64,000 nt of DNA from Thiohalomonas denitrificans (GCF_900102855.1 NZ_FMWD01000009.1:1-64000); one strand, 5' to 3'. Counted from the stretch's first letter, positions 1 through 7,965 are shown. The notes: generated from the letters alone by a model not told the origin. Made by a program: numbers and translations.

Positions 1-125
1 CCGCGCAGATCACTGAGATCGAGAAATCGGTCTATCTGGCGCAAGAGGTGGTTTTCGGGGATGAACTGCTCAATGTTGAAGTCGTAGAACAGTTCGTTTT
101 GCGAGCCTGGCAGCTGACCCATCAT
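1..125 (-). CDS. IS1182-like transposase, N-terminal fragment (runs off the left edge)
   Basis: Reading leftward from an ATG pair at 125-120, the frame is open to the window edge (41 codons visible). It begins MMGQLPGSQNELFYDFNIEQ and continues into IPENHLLRQIDRFLDLSDLR. This is the characteristic start of IS1182/IS5-type DDE transposases, which bind the element's ends and cut and rejoin DNA. The rest of the gene lies outside the window, so it cannot be said whether the element is intact. The sequence TGTTGAAAAACT (minus strand, 205-194) upstream resembles the outer ends of such elements. It lies on the same accessory segment as the ImmA operon. Confidence 0.75.
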   Translation of the reverse strand, partial: MMGQLPGSQNELFYDFNIEQFIPENHLLRQIDRFLDLSDLR

Positions 126-352
126 CGGCTTCGATCCCAGAATGAGTTCTAGCACCGATTAGATCACATCCATGATCCAGCGCCAAGCTCGCCAGTTTTT
201 CAACAGAATCGGCCGACTCCGGCCATTCACCAAAGCTTTCTCGAGCGGCTGCTAGTGGCCGGCTTCGGGCCCGGTCCGCTGTCAACCCAAAGCGGTCATT
301 CGTGCTGTGGCAAAGTCAAAAGGCAAGGCTTGACCCCGCGGGCACCCACATC
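126..352. other. IS flank and spacer without a gene
   Basis: Between the transposase start and the stop of the XRE/ImmA gene I see no convincing coding region. A 71-codon minus-strand frame here (285-70) overlaps the transposase in another frame and has no recognisable features. The insertion-sequence end is probably near 194-210, judging from a TGTTGAAAAACT-type sequence, but the terminal repeat cannot be fixed without the other end of the element. Confidence 0.4.
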
Positions 353-1522
353 TTAACCAATATTCCCCGAAGAGGATGAGCGGCGTAGCCTCACGACATC
401 CAGGTCAATGACGCGCGAATTCATCGGCTCAAAGTACCCTTCTGGCAATCCGGCCAGGTTCTCTACGTCTCCCGCAGATAGACCAAAGCGTTCTGGCAGC
501 GATTCTCGGGGCACGATACCGGATTCGATGATGAGCCCAATCGCTCGTCGTAACAGTCGCGGTTGCTCAGGCACAAGTTGATCATCGAGTGGTTCGGATT
601 TTCCGCCGAACCGCGCCGACTTACGCTTCCAAAGGTTGAGCTGCTCACGTTCATCTATCAATTTCAGAGCTCCAAGTCGCATTTGCATGGCTGCGACGGA
701 AACTTTCCAACGTGGCTTGAGTGCCAGCAGCGTGTCCAAGCTCGGCATGGGCGGAATTTCCGCCGAGAAAGACTCTGCGGGCATTAAAAAGGCGCCTGCA
801 AAGTAGTGCGCCTGTCGCTCCATTTCCTTGTGATTTGCCTGGGCGACTGGGGGGGAAATGTTTCGGTGAAGTACGATATGTCCCAGCTCATGCGCGGCAT
901 CGAACCGACTGCGAAATCCGTTGGCTTTTTCGGCATTTAGATAGACGAATGGTCTCTCGTTTAGGCTGCACCAGCTCGAAAGCCCTTCGATACGTGCAAC
1001 TCCAGTGAGTTCACGGACAACAATTCCACCGGCATTTTCTATGGCGAGGACGACATCCGGAACAGGCCCTAGGCCTAACTTCCAAAGCTTTCTGCACTCC
1101 GATGAGGCAACTTCGATTTCCTCATCGGTTATCTCTAGAGGGGTCCGAAAATCGCGCTGTGGGAAAACGACGTTAGGATATTCGACAAATTCGCTAAGTT
1201 GGGCCGCGAGTTCCTTTGCCCACGTATGGCGTGCTGAAAGAAGTGATCGAGCCGACTTCAAAGCCGATGCATTGCTTCGAAACAAGCGCGCACTTGCATC
1301 AGATTCAATGAGCGGTCGCAAAAACCAGTCTGGCTGCACGTTTACGGCTCGTGCAAGCTTGGAGAGTCCGTCGGTCGTGGGTTCCTGCTGACCACTTCTC
1401 CACTTGCTAATTGAGCCGGCAGAAACGCCAGCGATTGCCGCGAGCTGCACTTGTGAGAGGCCGCGGACATCAAGCGCCTGCGAAAGGCGCTCAGGTCGGA
1501 AGCCGATTACGCCGCGTTTCAT
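353..1522 (-). CDS. XRE-family HTH and ImmA/IrrE (DUF955) metallopeptidase
   Basis: This 389-aa protein has an N-terminal Cro/C1-type helix-turn-helix at about residues 10-65 (LSQVQLAAIAGVSAGSISKW) and a downstream ImmA/IrrE domain. The zinc-protease motif HELGH is at residues 211-215, followed by a further conserved region containing the sequence AHYFAGAFLMP. Proteins of this layout bind their own promoter and cleave or control a partner protein. Examples are ImmA of ICEBs1, IrrE of Deinococcus, and many antitoxin-like regulators. Its ATG overlaps the stop of the upstream 213-aa gene by four bases (ATGA), so the two are translationally coupled. Base composition is visibly more AT-rich than the core genes to the right, and with the IS fragment and tRNA-Phe nearby this suggests acquired DNA. 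The function is certain only at domain level. Confidence 0.85.
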   Translation of the reverse strand: MKRGVIGFRPERLSQALDVRGLSQVQLAAIAGVSAGSISKWRSGQQEPTTDGLSKLARAVNVQPDWFLRPLIESDASARLFRSNASALKSARSLLSARHTWAKELAAQLSEFVEYPNVVFPQRDFRTPLEITDEEIEVASSECRKLWKLGLGPVPDVVLAIENAGGIVVRELTGVARIEGLSSWCSLNERPFVYLNAEKANGFRSRFDAAHELGHIVLHRNISPPVAQANHKEMERQAHYFAGAFLMPAESFSAEIPPMPSLDTLLALKPRWKVSVAAMQMRLGALKLIDEREQLNLWKRKSARFGGKSEPLDDQLVPEQPRLLRRAIGLIIESGIVPRESLPERFGLSAGDVENLAGLPEGYFEPMNSRVIDLDVVRLRRSSSSGNIG

Positions 1523-2160
1523 GACGATGACTTCCCATCTTTCATGACAGCCTGCTTGAGGCGAACCTGCGCAATATCCCGTTGTTCCGCTGGTTGTGCA
1601 TAGCGGGTAACGAAAGATGTTAGCGGTTCGCTGAACAGGCGCTCAGACAACATCGTATTCATTACCGAGATTTCGACGGATAGCGGGCGTTCCGGTTGCA
1701 CACGAACACTGCCACTGAATACCGACACGAAGAAAACCGCCATCGTTGGGCCCGTACTCGGGATGCCGAACATGTCTGGCTGAAATAGGCGTTCCACCCA
1801 CTGATTGTGGCTGGCTAAATCAAGCCGGCGTTTGCTTCGTTTGGCATTGTTCCAGGTCTTGCTACTGGTGGCAAAACGGCCCAGTAGAAGTGGACCCAGC
1901 TGCCCGATTATGATGTCGTTTCCCCGGACAGGGTTATGCTCTATCCCAGCCATGTCAAGTGCGAACGCAAATTGTTCGTTAGAGTGAAAGTGCCTCGCTT
2001 GACCAAGGAAGCTTGAAATATGGCCTTCGTGTCGGTGTGCGCTATCACGGTATGCGCGCTCACCGGCCACAATCAAGCCATCATCAATGGAGTGGCATAG
2101 ATCGTGGGGAAGGTGCGTCAGTAGCTTGTCGACGATAGTTTCTTCTGCTTGCAGCCCCAT
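1519..2160 (-). CDS. Conserved hypothetical protein, partner of the XRE/ImmA regulator
   Basis: I do not recognise a named domain in this 213-aa protein. It has a His-rich N-terminal half with several Asp/Glu-His pairs (residues ~15-60), no signal peptide, and one short hydrophobic stretch (TMAVFFVSVFSGSV, ~140-152) too short to call a membrane segment. It is first in a two-gene operon and overlaps the XRE/ImmA gene by ATGA. The order 'unknown protein then HTH-peptidase' is the layout of several toxin-antitoxin-like modules. From memory, the RosmerTA anti-phage system pairs an unknown protein with an ImmA-type partner; I could not verify membership. The ATG is preceded by AGGG at suitable spacing. 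It could equally be a stress-response substrate of the peptidase. Confidence 0.6.
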   Translation of the reverse strand: MGLQAEETIVDKLLTHLPHDLCHSIDDGLIVAGERAYRDSAHRHEGHISSFLGQARHFHSNEQFAFALDMAGIEHNPVRGNDIIIGQLGPLLLGRFATSSKTWNNAKRSKRRLDLASHNQWVERLFQPDMFGIPSTGPTMAVFFVSVFSGSVRVQPERPLSVEISVMNTMLSERLFSEPLTSFVTRYAQPAEQRDIAQVRLKQAVMKDGKSSS

Positions 2161-2191
2161 GGCGTGACCCTGTCCAAATTTCCCGAACGCG

Positions 2192-2220
2192 AATTTACAT
2201 CAAAAATATTTCCCAATCAA
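2192..2220 (-). promoter_or_regulatory. Candidate sigma-70 promoter of the unknown/XRE-ImmA operon
   Basis: On the minus strand, TTGATT (2220-2215) and TAAATT (2197-2192) are separated by 17 bases, about 30 bases upstream of the 213-aa gene's ATG. The match is partial (4/6 in each box), but placement and spacing are good and the region is markedly AT-rich. Confidence 0.45.
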
Positions 2221-2227
2221 GGATTGG
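2213..2227. promoter_or_regulatory. Perfect palindrome over the -35 box, candidate XRE operator
   Basis: CCAATC-AAG-GATTGG is a perfect 6-bp inverted repeat with a 3-bp spacer that covers the candidate -35 hexamer. Its position suits an autorepressor site for the HTH domain encoded in the operon. Binding is inferred; only the palindrome and its position are seen. Confidence 0.4.
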
Positions 2228-2689
2228 TCGCACGGGGGTTCCTGTGGGTTTTTCTTTTTATGTCAATGGATGACTGCTCTTGGTCGTTTTCCGCCTGTGC
2301 GGCTTACCACTGGTCAGTCAGCAACCCCAAGCCGCAATGCCCAACTAAAAGGTGAGGGCATCTGGCGAGATAGAGGACATTGCCCCACTCTTATTCGTGC
2401 TTGAAAATGGCTTGTTCGATGATGCGATCGCGGGCCCCCTCACGGGGCTTGATCACCTAGAGGACCACGAAGGAAGGGAGTTTCCCGAGGAGCCATGTTT
2501 GGTGTGGGGACGCTGTGAGTGCACCAGAGCGGTACCGGAACTCGTCGGGCGCTGGTCGTCGGGTATGTTAGTCGAAGTAGGGCCAGGAGAATTTCAGTCG
2601 TGCCGGAGAGGGACCGGAGGTCCCTTGCTCAGGGGCTCGCCGCATCAGGGTGAGTCGGGTCTAAGCCCCAGAAAAGCAAGGAAAAAAGA
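2228..2689. other. Gene-poor stretch between the accessory operon and tRNA-Phe
   Basis: No gene could be supported here. A plus-strand frame from 2352 is open into the tRNA, but its later part is the meaningless translation of the tRNA and the rest has no recognisable features. A GGGACC-GGA-GGTCCC hairpin lies at 2610-2624. I saw no second copy of the tRNA 3' end within the window that would mark an attachment site. Confidence 0.4.
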
Positions 2690-2765
2690 TGGTGGCCAGG
2701 GACGGAATCGAACCGCCGACACGGGGATTTTCAATCCCCTGCTCTACCGACTGAGCTACCTGGCC
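2690..2765 (-). tRNA. tRNA-Phe (GAA)
   Basis: The minus strand gives a complete 76-nt cloverleaf. The acceptor strands are GGCCAGG and CCTGGCC, the D-arm is GCTCAGTCGGTAGAGC, and the T-arm is GGCGGTTCGATTCCGTC. The anticodon stem GGGGA/TCCCC encloses the loop TTGAAAA with anticodon GAA. The 3' CCA is encoded at 2692-2690. The 3' end faces the accessory segment at the left edge, the usual orientation for a tRNA used as an integration target. Confidence 0.95.
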
Positions 2766-2810
2766 GAAGGGCGGGTATTTAAGCGGGTCTCGGCCTCGAA
2801 GTCAAGACGG

Positions 2811-3083
2811 TTACTTTTCAGGCGCGGTGTAGCCTTCGGGTGCGCTGCTGCCTTCGCCGAAGAAGAAGCGCTCCATCTCTTTTTCCAGCATTTCGCGGTG
2901 CTTGGGATTCATCGGCGAGAGACGGTATTCGTTGATCAACATGGTCTGCTGCTGAAGCCACATCTGCCACGCCTCTTTCGAGACGTTCTCATAGATGCGT
3001 TTGCCCAGTTCGCCCGGATACGGCTGACGCTCGAGCCCTTCAGCCTCTTTGTCCAGTTTTACGCAGTGCACCATTCGAGTCAT
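2811..3083 (-). CDS. yggX: Fe(2+)-trafficking / oxidative damage protection protein YggX
   Basis: The 90-aa protein matches the small YggX family over its whole length. It starts [10 protein letters not shown] with the conserved Cys7, continues with [19 protein letters not shown] and the [17 protein letters not shown] region, and ends in an acidic, Glu-rich tail. YggX is a cytosolic protein that helps protect Fe-S enzymes against oxidative damage and is thought to take part in iron trafficking. It lies downstream of mutY, whose product carries a [4Fe-4S] cluster; the mutY-yggX pairing is conserved in Gammaproteobacteria. Here the two are separated by about 420 bp containing an inverted repeat, so yggX may have its own promoter. 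Confidence 0.95.
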   Translation of the reverse strand: MTRMVHCVKLDKEAEGLERQPYPGELGKRIYENVSKEAWQMWLQQQTMLINEYRLSPMNPKHREMLEKEMERFFFGEGSSAPEGYTAPEK

Positions 3084-3500
3084 CGTTCACTCCATTTTTC
3101 GATAGGGATAAGGCCGGCAGTCGGCCGATCCAAGTTGATTGAAACAGTAGGGTTTTATACCAGACCTGAACGCTGGATTCCACGGCGATACGGATTTTCG
3201 TCCAATTAGCGGCCATACAGTAACTGCTGACTCCCCCGTCATTTCTGCGGAGGCGGGGATCCAGAGAGCAGCGGCATGGCTCAAACTGGATCCCCGCCTG
3301 CGCGGGGATGACGGCCCGCCTGCGCGGGGGTGACGGTTCGCCGGCGCGGGCACGACGAATCTCCTGTGCCGCGCATAATCAACCGGGCGAACAGTTACGC
3401 CATACATCGAATAAAGCGGGTACAAATCTTTGCACAAGCATCTAATCATAGCGTAATCGATATCGGGGAGTTGCACTGCCCCGTACCGCAAAATTGGAAG
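3084..3500. other. mutY-yggX spacer carrying a REP-like repeat
   Basis: This 417-bp gap contains no supportable gene. Its central part is the inverted and tandem GC-rich repeat at 3237-3336; the flanks (3084-3236 and 3337-3500) show nothing recognisable beyond the ribosome-binding region of yggX (GAGTGA upstream of the ATG). Confidence 0.5.
3237..3336. repeat. REP-like inverted repeat with tandem half-copies
   Basis: The left arm (3237-3264) and right arm (3286-3313) are near-perfect inverted copies of about 28 nt around a 21-nt loop, with the core CGGGGATCCAG. The right arm's CCCGCCTGCGCGGGG-TGACGG unit is repeated immediately downstream (3315-3336), with a decayed third copy after it. This resembles the 'GTCATTCCCGCG...GGAATCCAG' repeat found in many proteobacterial genomes. 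Confidence 0.7.
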
Positions 3501-4553
3501 TCACGAGTCAACAGGTTCAGTCACTGCCTCCAGGAGGCGGCGAACCGGCGCTGGCAGCCCGCGCTGGAACAGCTCCTCCGGCAGGTCCCAACTGAAATCA
3601 CCCCTGTCCTTCACTTCGGTTGCGGTTTTGGCGCGACAGAGCACCGTGCTGATCGTCAATCGAAAGTGGCTGAACGTATGGGTGATCTCCGGACCGACGG
3701 TCGGCTCGGAAGCCTCGAGCCCGAGCGATTCGCGGCACCAATCCAACAGGGATTCGTCGGGATCGTGCTCCGGGAGACTCCAGAGACCGCCCCAGATCCC
3801 GGTCGGCGGTCGCCGCCAGAGCAGCAGACGGCCGTTTGCATCCTGCGCGATCAGCATCGTTGTTTCGCGAAGCGGCAGGGTCTTGCGCGGCTTGGGTGCG
3901 GGATAGCGGGCCTGGGTTCCGGCCTGCCGGGCCTGGCAATCGGAGCCAAGCGGGCAGGCTTCGCAGTCCGGCCGTCCGCGTGTGCAGAGGGTCGCCCCCA
4001 GATCCATGATGGCCTGTGTATAGTCGGCGATCCGGCTATGGGGGGTGTGGGTTTCCGCCCACTCCCAGAGCTGGCGCTGAACGGCTGTGCGCCCTGGCCA
4101 GCCGTCGACCGCGTGATACCTCGCCAGCACCCGTTTGGCGTTGCCGTCCAGAATCGGCTGGCGCTGGCCCAGGGACTGGGCGAGGATCGCGCCAGCCGTG
4201 GAGCGCCCGATGCCGGGAAGCATCATCAGGTCATCGATGTGCCCCGGCAGCTCCCCCTGCCACCCCCTAGCCACCTGCCGCGCAGCCTCGTGCAGGTTGC
4301 GGGCACGGCTGTAGTAGCCCAGACCGCTCCAGAGGGCGAGCACCTCGTCCGGCTCGGCCTCGGCGAGTTGTGCCAGGGTCGGGAACCGTTCGGTAAACCG
4401 CTCGAAGTAGGGGATCACCGTTGCGACCTGGGTCTGCTGGAGCATGATCTCCGACACCCAGACCCGGTAGGGCGTTCGCTCCCGCTGCCAGGGCAGGTCC
4501 GTTCGTCCATACTGGTCAAACCAGGCGAGCAGTCGCCGCGCAAACGAATCCAT
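3501..4553 (-). CDS. mutY: Adenine DNA glycosylase MutY
   Basis: This 350-aa base-excision repair enzyme removes adenine mispaired with 8-oxoguanine. The N-terminal HhH-GPD domain shows SEIMLQQTQV with catalytic Glu35, the helix-hairpin-helix LPGIGRSTAGAIL at ~112-124, and LDGNAKRVLAR with catalytic Asp136. A [4Fe-4S] cluster site C-x6-C-x2-C-x5-C uses Cys190, 197, 200 and 206. The C-terminal NUDIX-like domain (~225-345), which senses oxoG, is complete. The start is 11 bp after the asmA stop, so asmA and mutY are probably cotranscribed. Confidence 0.97.
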   Translation of the reverse strand: MDSFARRLLAWFDQYGRTDLPWQRERTPYRVWVSEIMLQQTQVATVIPYFERFTERFPTLAQLAEAEPDEVLALWSGLGYYSRARNLHEAARQVARGWQGELPGHIDDLMMLPGIGRSTAGAILAQSLGQRQPILDGNAKRVLARYHAVDGWPGRTAVQRQLWEWAETHTPHSRIADYTQAIMDLGATLCTRGRPDCEACPLGSDCQARQAGTQARYPAPKPRKTLPLRETTMLIAQDANGRLLLWRRPPTGIWGGLWSLPEHDPDESLLDWCRESLGLEASEPTVGPEITHTFSHFRLTISTVLCRAKTATEVKDRGDFSWDLPEELFQRGLPAPVRRLLEAVTEPVDS

Positions 4554-4564
4554 CTGACAGGCTC

Positions 4565-6898
4565 CTAGCGGAAGAGCCCTTCCAGGCGACCCTTGAGCTT
4601 CTCTTCGAGCTCCTCGCGCAGCTTGCCCTTCTCCTCTTCGACCCGCTCTTCCACCTCCTTTTCAACCCGTTCTTTCAATACCGATTCCACATCCACGCGG
4701 AATTTCGGGTCCTGGAAGGTACCGGTGATCCGAAGCGGTATGGTCACGCCTTTCAACTCCTCGAGTTCCTTCCCCTTCTGCCCCTCAAGCGAACCGACGA
4801 TGGCGGTACGTACGCGGTAATCGAGCTCTTCGGAGACCAGATTCGCCGTCCCCTGACCATCGATCCGCAGCAGGGGCGATTTTGCGTTCAGGTCCTGATT
4901 GCTAACCAGTCCGTCCTTGATGTTGAAGGTGCCCTGCAGCAGGGCGAAGTCGGTCTCCTGCGCCTCCTCTTCCGGTGCCGGTCTGCCCTGGTATTTGGCC
5001 AGCGCCGTGCGGATCAGATGGGCGATGTTGATGCCCTTGACCGTACCGTCCCGGAACTCGAAGGCGGCGTTGCCGTTGAGGGTGCGACGGACACTCTCCT
5101 GCTCCAGCCCGCGCGCACTCAGCTTGGCGCTGACCGAGGCAGTGCCGGTCACATGGGCCTCACCCATCATATCTTCCAGCAGCGGGCCCGCCTGGACGCC
5201 ATCCAGGCGCTCATCCATACCGAGGCGCGGCACCTCTTCGCGGACGTCGAAGACCACGTTGCCCTGGTAGGTACCGCCATAGAGCCTGGCGCTCGCGGGG
5301 TGGGCGCGGAACAGGCCTTTTTCGGCCCGCATGGTCACTCGAATGTCGTCGGAGCGAAGATTGGCGGCCTGAAGCTGGCCGACCCGGACCGTGCCGTCGA
5401 TGTCCATCGAACGCAGGGTCTCCACCGGCAGCTGAGCGGCGCCGGCCGCAGCGGCACCGCCCGGGGTGGCCGGCTGACGGCTTTCCTCCTCCTCGGGAGG
5501 GGGAAGATAGCGGTCGACATCAATGGCATCGACAAGCAAGTCGAAGCGAATCACGGGCGCGGCTGGCTGACCGAAAGAGGCCGAGCCGGTGAGGTTGGTG
5601 TCGTCCAGCTGGGCCTTGAGATCGGCCAGCGAGATGCGCTCCGCACCAGCCTCGAAGCGGGTGGTCAGCGTGGCCTTGCTGAGTACGCTCGGGTCGGAGG
5701 GTTGCGGCAATTCGATGCCGAGTCCCTCGACCACTTCGGAGGGTACGAACGGCTCGATCTCCAGCTGGCCGGACGCACCGGGCTCATCGAGGAGGTTGCT
5801 CGCCGTGGCCTGCAGTTTTGCCGACAACCCGAGGACATTGATCGACAGCGCATCGAGATTTGCCGTGCCATCGGAGAGCGAGGTTTCAAACTGCCCCTCC
5901 ATAGAGGCGTCCTTCAGCGCCGCCGGCTTCGCCTCCAGCCCGAAACCGGCCAGCAGCGTCGCCAATGCCTCCGCATCCTCCGTGGCGACACGGATGGTGC
6001 CGCGGGCATCCGGCAGCTCGAGGATGCGCGATGCCTCTGCCTCACCATTCAACTCCGCACCGTAGGCGCTCAGGCGCAAGCTATCGAGCCGGGCAGTCTG
6101 TTCATTGAAATTGGCCGACAGCGTGCTGGCGAGCGTGGCCTGCAAGCGGTCGTTCGGAAATAGCGGGCTTTGCAGGTCGGTTTCCAGCCGGGCATCGTCC
6201 GCGCTATACAGGCCGGTATCGGGGTTGAGCATCAGTTGTGACTCGAATGCCACCTCCCCGCTCAGCTGCGGCTGGTTGGATTTAACCGTGAAACGGAACT
6301 CCAGGGGAAAGGGCTCACCCAGCTCGATGGCGCCGCTCTCCAGATCGAAGGGGGCCACCTCCACCTGGCGACCGGTCATCGCATCGTCCCAGACAACCCG
6401 AGCGTCACTCACGGCAAGGCCGCCGATGGCGAGTCCGGCCAGCGGCTGCCCCTCGCGCTGATCGGCGGGTTCCTCTTCAGGCTGTTCCGCGGCCTCGGCG
6501 ATCAGGTCATCCCAGTTGGTCCGGCCCTGCGCATCACGGGCCAGGCTGAGCCGCAGTCCGTCCAGAACGGCCGTATCCATCTCCACCTGCTGCCGGAGCA
6601 GCGGCAGCAGCTTGACCCGGACCTCGGCATTTTCAACGGTGGCGAAGGGATCGGGGCCGAAACCCTCCGCATTGCCAAGACTCACCTCGTGGATTTTGAC
6701 GCCAATCCAGGGGAACAGCGACAATTCGATATCGCCGCCGATGGTCAGTTCGCGCCCGGTCTGCTGCTCGACCACATCGCCGATCTGATCCCGATAGTCA
6801 TTCGGGTCGAAATAGAGAGGCACAACGATGATTGCGATGATCAGCAGCAGGACAAGTGCGCCGGCGAGAATGGCCAGCCATTTGAGTACGCGTCGCAT
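4565..6898 (-). CDS. AsmA family protein
   Basis: The 777-aa protein has one N-terminal membrane helix (residues ~8-30) followed by a long periplasmic AsmA region. The start, with FDPNDYRDQI and a TGRELTIGGDIELSLFPW segment, is typical of the family, and the C-terminal AsmA_2 repeat contains LRIDGQGTANL. AsmA-type proteins belong to the group of large bridge-like lipid-transfer proteins that influence outer-membrane phospholipid and LPS homeostasis. The last 40 residues form an extremely charged Lys/Glu coiled-coil tail. It heads the asmA-mutY unit; E. coli asmA is not linked to mutY, but this pairing is frequent in other Gammaproteobacteria. The exact substrate is unknown. Confidence 0.9.
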   Translation of the reverse strand: MRRVLKWLAILAGALVLLLIIAIIVVPLYFDPNDYRDQIGDVVEQQTGRELTIGGDIELSLFPWIGVKIHEVSLGNAEGFGPDPFATVENAEVRVKLLPLLRQQVEMDTAVLDGLRLSLARDAQGRTNWDDLIAEAAEQPEEEPADQREGQPLAGLAIGGLAVSDARVVWDDAMTGRQVEVAPFDLESGAIELGEPFPLEFRFTVKSNQPQLSGEVAFESQLMLNPDTGLYSADDARLETDLQSPLFPNDRLQATLASTLSANFNEQTARLDSLRLSAYGAELNGEAEASRILELPDARGTIRVATEDAEALATLLAGFGLEAKPAALKDASMEGQFETSLSDGTANLDALSINVLGLSAKLQATASNLLDEPGASGQLEIEPFVPSEVVEGLGIELPQPSDPSVLSKATLTTRFEAGAERISLADLKAQLDDTNLTGSASFGQPAAPVIRFDLLVDAIDVDRYLPPPEEEESRQPATPGGAAAAGAAQLPVETLRSMDIDGTVRVGQLQAANLRSDDIRVTMRAEKGLFRAHPASARLYGGTYQGNVVFDVREEVPRLGMDERLDGVQAGPLLEDMMGEAHVTGTASVSAKLSARGLEQESVRRTLNGNAAFEFRDGTVKGINIAHLIRTALAKYQGRPAPEEEAQETDFALLQGTFNIKDGLVSNQDLNAKSPLLRIDGQGTANLVSEELDYRVRTAIVGSLEGQKGKELEELKGVTIPLRITGTFQDPKFRVDVESVLKERVEKEVEERVEEEKGKLREELEEKLKGRLEGLFR

Positions 6899-6924
6899 AT
6901 AGTTTGGGTCCTTCTAAGGGCATC

Positions 6925-7086
6925 TAGGAGCCTGTCCAAGAATAGAAGATCTTCGGCTCGGGCATCCTGCTTCGCTCTAACTCCTCCATCCTTGAAGTCA
7001 TGCGGCCAAGCCGATTTGTCCAGAGTTCCCGCTCATTTTCCCAATCAGTCTTGCAGTAACGTTCACTGTTCTTGGACAGGCTCCTA
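6925..7086. mobile_element. Non-coding inverted-repeat element 1 (MITE-like)
   Basis: The ends are 21-bp inverted repeats with one mismatch (left TAGGAGCCTGTCCAAGAATA..., right arm 7066-7086). Excluding the terminal TA, which could be a duplicated target dinucleotide, the ends read GGAGCCTGTCC. The 162-bp element has no gene. Read on the minus strand, it shares internal blocks with the element at 9552-9763: GCAAGACTGATTG, AATGAGCGGGAA, CTTGGCCGCA, and GTTAGAGCGA followed by GCAGGA. It sits in the 5' region of asmA. Confidence 0.65.
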
Positions 7087-7278
7087 AAGATAGTAAACGC
7101 ACAACGGAGATTATGCAGCAGGTATACCGGTTGCCTCCGGGGTAGGAGCACACTTTGATGCGGCGGTGTAGGCCGAATGGAGCATGTTACCGGGCATTGA
7201 TTCGGTGAGACTGGGGAAAGAGGGGGGACGAGCTGCCCTCGGGGCTTCGTATCTCGCACCTCTTACCTGCATTAGGGA

Positions 7279-7352
7279 TGGAGCGGGTGATGGGAATCGA
7301 ACCCACATTAAGAGCTTGGGAAGCTCCCGTTCTACCATTGAACTACACCCGC
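7279..7352 (-). tRNA. tRNA-Gly (CCC)
   Basis: The minus strand reads GCGGGTGTAGTTCAATGGTA and onward to CACCCGCTCCA, a 74-nt cloverleaf. The anticodon stem-loop GGAGC-TTCCCAA-GCTCT has anticodon CCC. The T-loop GTTCGATTC and encoded CCA are intact. It closely parallels E. coli glyU. This is the rarer glycine isoacceptor reading GGG codons. Confidence 0.95.
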
Positions 7353-7447
7353 CTTGGCCGGACCATCGGCCCGCCGATAATAGCACTTCGATCCGGGCCT
7401 TCCAAGAAGAGAGACAGGCCGGGCATTTAGCCCTGAAAATTCACGAA

Positions 7448-7590
7448 TTCACCGCAAAGACGCCAAGAGCGCAAAGAGTTCAAATTGCTTATCGGCATAC
7501 ATAACCAAAACAACGGAAGCGGCAGAACCGCGGCGATAATGCCAAGATGCCTTGTTCAAAGCTTTGCGTCCTTTGCGTCTTTGCGGTGAA
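7448..7590. repeat. Inverted repeat of the 'TTCACCGCAAAGACGC' type
   Basis: TTCACCGCAAAGACGC (7448-7463) is inverted at 7575-7590 as GCGTCTTTGCGGTGAA, with related CGCAAAG copies inside. A second copy of the family lies at 57817-57931. The remainder of the 7353-7704 gap has no gene. A weak TTGACG-17-TAGGCT promoter-like pair just before thiS would leave almost no leader, so I do not annotate it separately. No TPP-riboswitch elements (CTGAGA and the 3' conserved box) were seen. Confidence 0.6.
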
Positions 7591-7704
7591 TAACCTGGGT
7601 TAGTCACCGTTCGGACTCTCTGCGGGTACCTCGTTTCCGGGTTTTACCGTCGCCCTGCGAAAGGGGTTTGACGGCGGATCTGCCTGCCGCTAGGCTTTGC
7701 CGCC

Positions 7705-7905
7705 ATGGAAATCATCGTAAACGGCGAATCCCGCCGGGTCACCGAAGGCTACACGGCTGCCCGGTTGGTGGAGGAGCTCGGCCTGTCCGGGCGGCGGATC
7801 GCGATGGAGGTCAATCGCGAAATCGTTCCCCGAAGCGACTATGAGCGTCACGTCTTCGACGACGGAGATCGGGTCGAATTGGTCCACGCCATCGGCGGCG
7901 GATAG
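7705..7905 (+). CDS. thiS: Sulfur carrier protein ThiS
   Basis: ThiS is a 66-aa ubiquitin-fold protein that carries sulfur as a C-terminal thiocarboxylate for thiazole synthesis in thiamin biosynthesis. The sequence begins MEIIVNGESRRV, has the family region AMEVNREIVPRSDY, and ends in the required Gly-Gly terminus (HAIGGG). It lies 60 bp upstream of thiG, its partner. No strong Shine-Dalgarno sequence precedes the ATG. Confidence 0.95.
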   Translation: MEIIVNGESRRVTEGYTAARLVEELGLSGRRIAMEVNREIVPRSDYERHVFDDGDRVELVHAIGGG

Positions 7906-7965
7906 GACTCGCGTTATAATCAGCCTTTTCCGGGCACACGCCCACCGCATTCAGGAAGCAGCCCC

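Noticed and set aside
2352-3209. A long plus-strand reading frame (285 codons) over tRNA-Phe and yggX
   Set aside because: Its middle is the known nonsense translation of a tRNA gene and its end is antisense to yggX. No conserved protein features appear before the tRNA.
3237-3336. CRISPR-like array from repeated GC-rich units
   Set aside because: Units are adjacent or inverted, with no unique spacers of regular length; it is a REP-type repeat. No cas genes are present in the window.
4593-6461. Long plus-strand open frames antisense to asmA and, similarly, frames antisense to the VWA gene at 10477-11784
   Set aside because: Ser/Arg- or Gly/His-rich mirror frames are typical of GC-rich DNA; the minus-strand genes have signal peptides, domains and operon spacing.
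7088-7278. Possible small gene between element 1 and tRNA-Gly
   Set aside because: The frames found run through the tRNA or the repeat element and have no ribosome-binding site or family features.
7600-7704. Possible TPP riboswitch before thiS
   Set aside because: The conserved CTGAGA and 3' pyrophosphate-helix boxes were not found in the leader.
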